A stretch of DNA of 64,000 nucleotides from an uncultured Eubacteriales bacterium (GTDB taxonomy: Bacteria > Bacillota > Clostridia > Tissierellales > Peptoniphilaceae), in the NCBI GenBank assembly GCA_900540185.1, contig UQFH01000001.1, forward strand, positions 124,001 through 188,000, written 5' to 3'. The notes under the pieces were generated by a model that was not told the DNA's origin, did no database searches, and saw only the letters and a list, made by a program, of their open reading frames with translations. Made by a program: the position numbers and the translations under genes. This document shows, piece by piece, positions 62,956-64,000 of this stretch; the first letter of the stretch is position 1; the number at the start of each line of letters is the position of its first letter.

Positions 62956-64000
62956 TTATCTCTTAATTTCTGCAGTAGCTTTTTTGAGCCATGCTTTTTC
63001 TTCTTCAGTTTTCATATGACTTTGAATATTTTCAAAAACCGTTTTATGATATTCGTTTATATATTCAAGTTCTTCATCGCTCAAAATGGAAACGTCGATG
63101 AGTTCCCTTTCGTACGGACAAAGTGTGAGATTCATAAATCCGAAGAACTGACCAAATTGTGTGGTCTTATATTCCGTAACAGTCACAAGATTTTCAATTC
63201 TTATTCCGTGTTTGCCGTCTCTATAAATTCCGGGTTCGTTTGAAATAACCATTCCCGGTTGAAGCGGAACATTTATAATTGCTCTTGAAATCGACATCGG
63301 ACCTTCGTGTACGCCGAGACAATATCCGACGCCGTGACCTGTGCCGTGTTTAAAGTCGATTCCTTCTTTCCACATTGCACCTCTTGCCATAACATCAAGG
63401 TGACATCCGCAAGTTCCTTTTAAAAACTTGGTCAAAAATAAATCGATATGACCTTTAAGTGTCAAAGTGTAATCTCTTATTTCCTCCGCTGTCGGACTTC
63501 CAAGTGTAACAGTTCTCGTGATATCAGTTGTGCCTTCGAGATATTGTCCGCCTGAGTCAACGAGATACAAACCTTCCGCTTTGATTTCGGAATTGTTTTC
63601 GCTCGATGCACTATAGTGTGCCATGGCTGCATTTGATTTGTATGCGGAGATTGTCTTAAATGATTCGCTAATAAAGCTTTCGTGTTCTGCTCTTATTTCG
63701 TGAAGCTTTTCTTCAGCTGAAAATTCATTCATTTCAATCTTCCCGGCATTTTCCTTTATCCAGTAAAGATAACGACTTACCGCAGCTCCGTCAATGATGT
63801 GTGCAAGTCTTTCATTTTCAACTTCAGTATCATTTTTGATTGCCTTCATCATAGTTGTCGGAAGCATTTCGTCAATAACTTTTGTGTTTTCGGAAATCAA
63901 TTTATATTGAAGGGCGTTAATCTTGTCGCTTGAAATATAACAAGCCTCTGTTTTATCAAGAGCAACAAGCGCATCATTCACGGTTTCATAAGGTGCAATT
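62956..64000 (-). CDS. Aminopeptidase P family (M24) metallopeptidase, partial (N-terminus beyond window)
   Basis: Cleaves N-terminal residues followed by proline, using a two-metal centre. The frame is open through 64000 (IAPYETVND...). Visible ligands: Asp pair in YLVDSGGQYLEGTTDITRT, His in FKHGTGHGVGYCLGVHEG, Glu in SNEPGIYRDGKHGIRIEN. The catalytic domain is followed by the C-terminal XPP-type extension (YERELIDVSILSDEE). About 348 residues seen of some 590. A GTG at 63981 is internal, not the start. Confidence 0.93.
   Translation of the reverse strand, partial: IAPYETVNDALVALDKTEACYISSDKINALQYKLISENTKVIDEMLPTTMMKAIKNDTEVENERLAHIIDGAAVSRYLYWIKENAGKIEMNEFSAEEKLHEIRAEHESFISESFKTISAYKSNAAMAHYSASSENNSEIKAEGLYLVDSGGQYLEGTTDITRTVTLGSPTAEEIRDYTLTLKGHIDLFLTKFLKGTCGCHLDVMARGAMWKEGIDFKHGTGHGVGYCLGVHEGPMSISRAIINVPLQPGMVISNEPGIYRDGKHGIRIENLVTVTEYKTTQFGQFFGFMNLTLCPYERELIDVSILSDEELEYINEYHKTVFENIQSHMKTEEEKAWLKKATAEIKR

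Noticed and set aside
1..64000. CRISPR arrays, insertion sequences, prophage, att sites
   Set aside because: No regularly spaced direct repeats, transposase, integrase or phage genes were seen on either strand.

Overview
The window reads as chromosomal DNA of a low-GC, Gram-positive, fermentative anaerobe. I infer the Tissierellia/Peptoniphilaceae part of the Firmicutes. The reasons are very A/T-rich intergenic DNA, AGGAGG ribosome sites, TTGACA-17-TATAAT promoters, T-box and FMN riboswitches, a one-polypeptide pyruvate:ferredoxin oxidoreductase, ThyX, CdaA/CdaR, and a Bacillus/Clostridium-type gene order (glmU-prs-pth-mfd-...-rplY-yabM-yabN-hup). The species cannot be named from this alone. 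No phage, insertion sequence or CRISPR array was seen. TGA is used as an ordinary stop by several genes, for example nth and the YcxB-like gene.

Layout. 1-2.4 kb: mscL, a MATE exporter and a DegV protein cut by the window edge. 2.4-9 kb: RNase H, riboflavin importer ribU under an FMN riboswitch, and the coupled operon DUF503-nth-pepF-cdaA-cdaR. 9-17 kb: thyX, iadA with a phosphatase, four tRNAs (Leu, Lys, His, Gly), gpmA-cobO-EamA, hup, and a YabN-like gene that lacks its MazG half beside a SpoVB-like flippase. 17-29.6 kb: one long run, asnS-leuS-ycxB-glmU-prs-pth-mfd-ppiC-rplY, headed by a T-box. 29.6-33 kb: divIC, rqcP, a SpoIIE-type phosphatase, an RNA methyltransferase and superoxide dismutase. 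33-38.7 kb: tyrS behind an unusually short T-box, then the operon lon-engB-arsM-small membrane protein. 38.7-41 kb: a YdjY lipoprotein, a nucleoside hydrolase and an ABC ATPase remnant. 41-47 kb: a six-gene cluster (C_GCAxxG_C_C protein, HdrD-like Fe-S protein, TIGR04283 transferase, two TVP38 proteins, TIGR04282-kinase fusion) and a rhodanese lipoprotein. 47-57 kb: pcp with its 5-oxoproline transporter genes, clpX-clpP-tig, a frameshifted MATE gene behind a structured leader, an acetyltransferase, a LURP-one-like protein and a PTS IIC protein. 57-64 kb: nifJ, uvrC and an M24 peptidase cut by the window end.

The most interesting locus is the arsenite methyltransferase-like gene at 34898-35647. 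It carries an in-frame TGA exactly where the family has its third arsenic-binding cysteine. A 17-nt perfect stem-loop lies 16 nt after the TGA and fits a bacterial SECIS, and 57 further family-like codons follow. I read it as a selenoprotein. About 6 kb away lie both glycosyltransferase types named for arsenosugar biosynthesis (originally rSAM/selenodomain-associated). The window may therefore hold part of an organoarsenic or organoselenium pathway whose radical-SAM partner is elsewhere. Second-rank signals are a possible uORF-controlled attenuator before the broken MATE gene, a near-minimal tyrS T-box, and a glmU without a clear canonical start codon.
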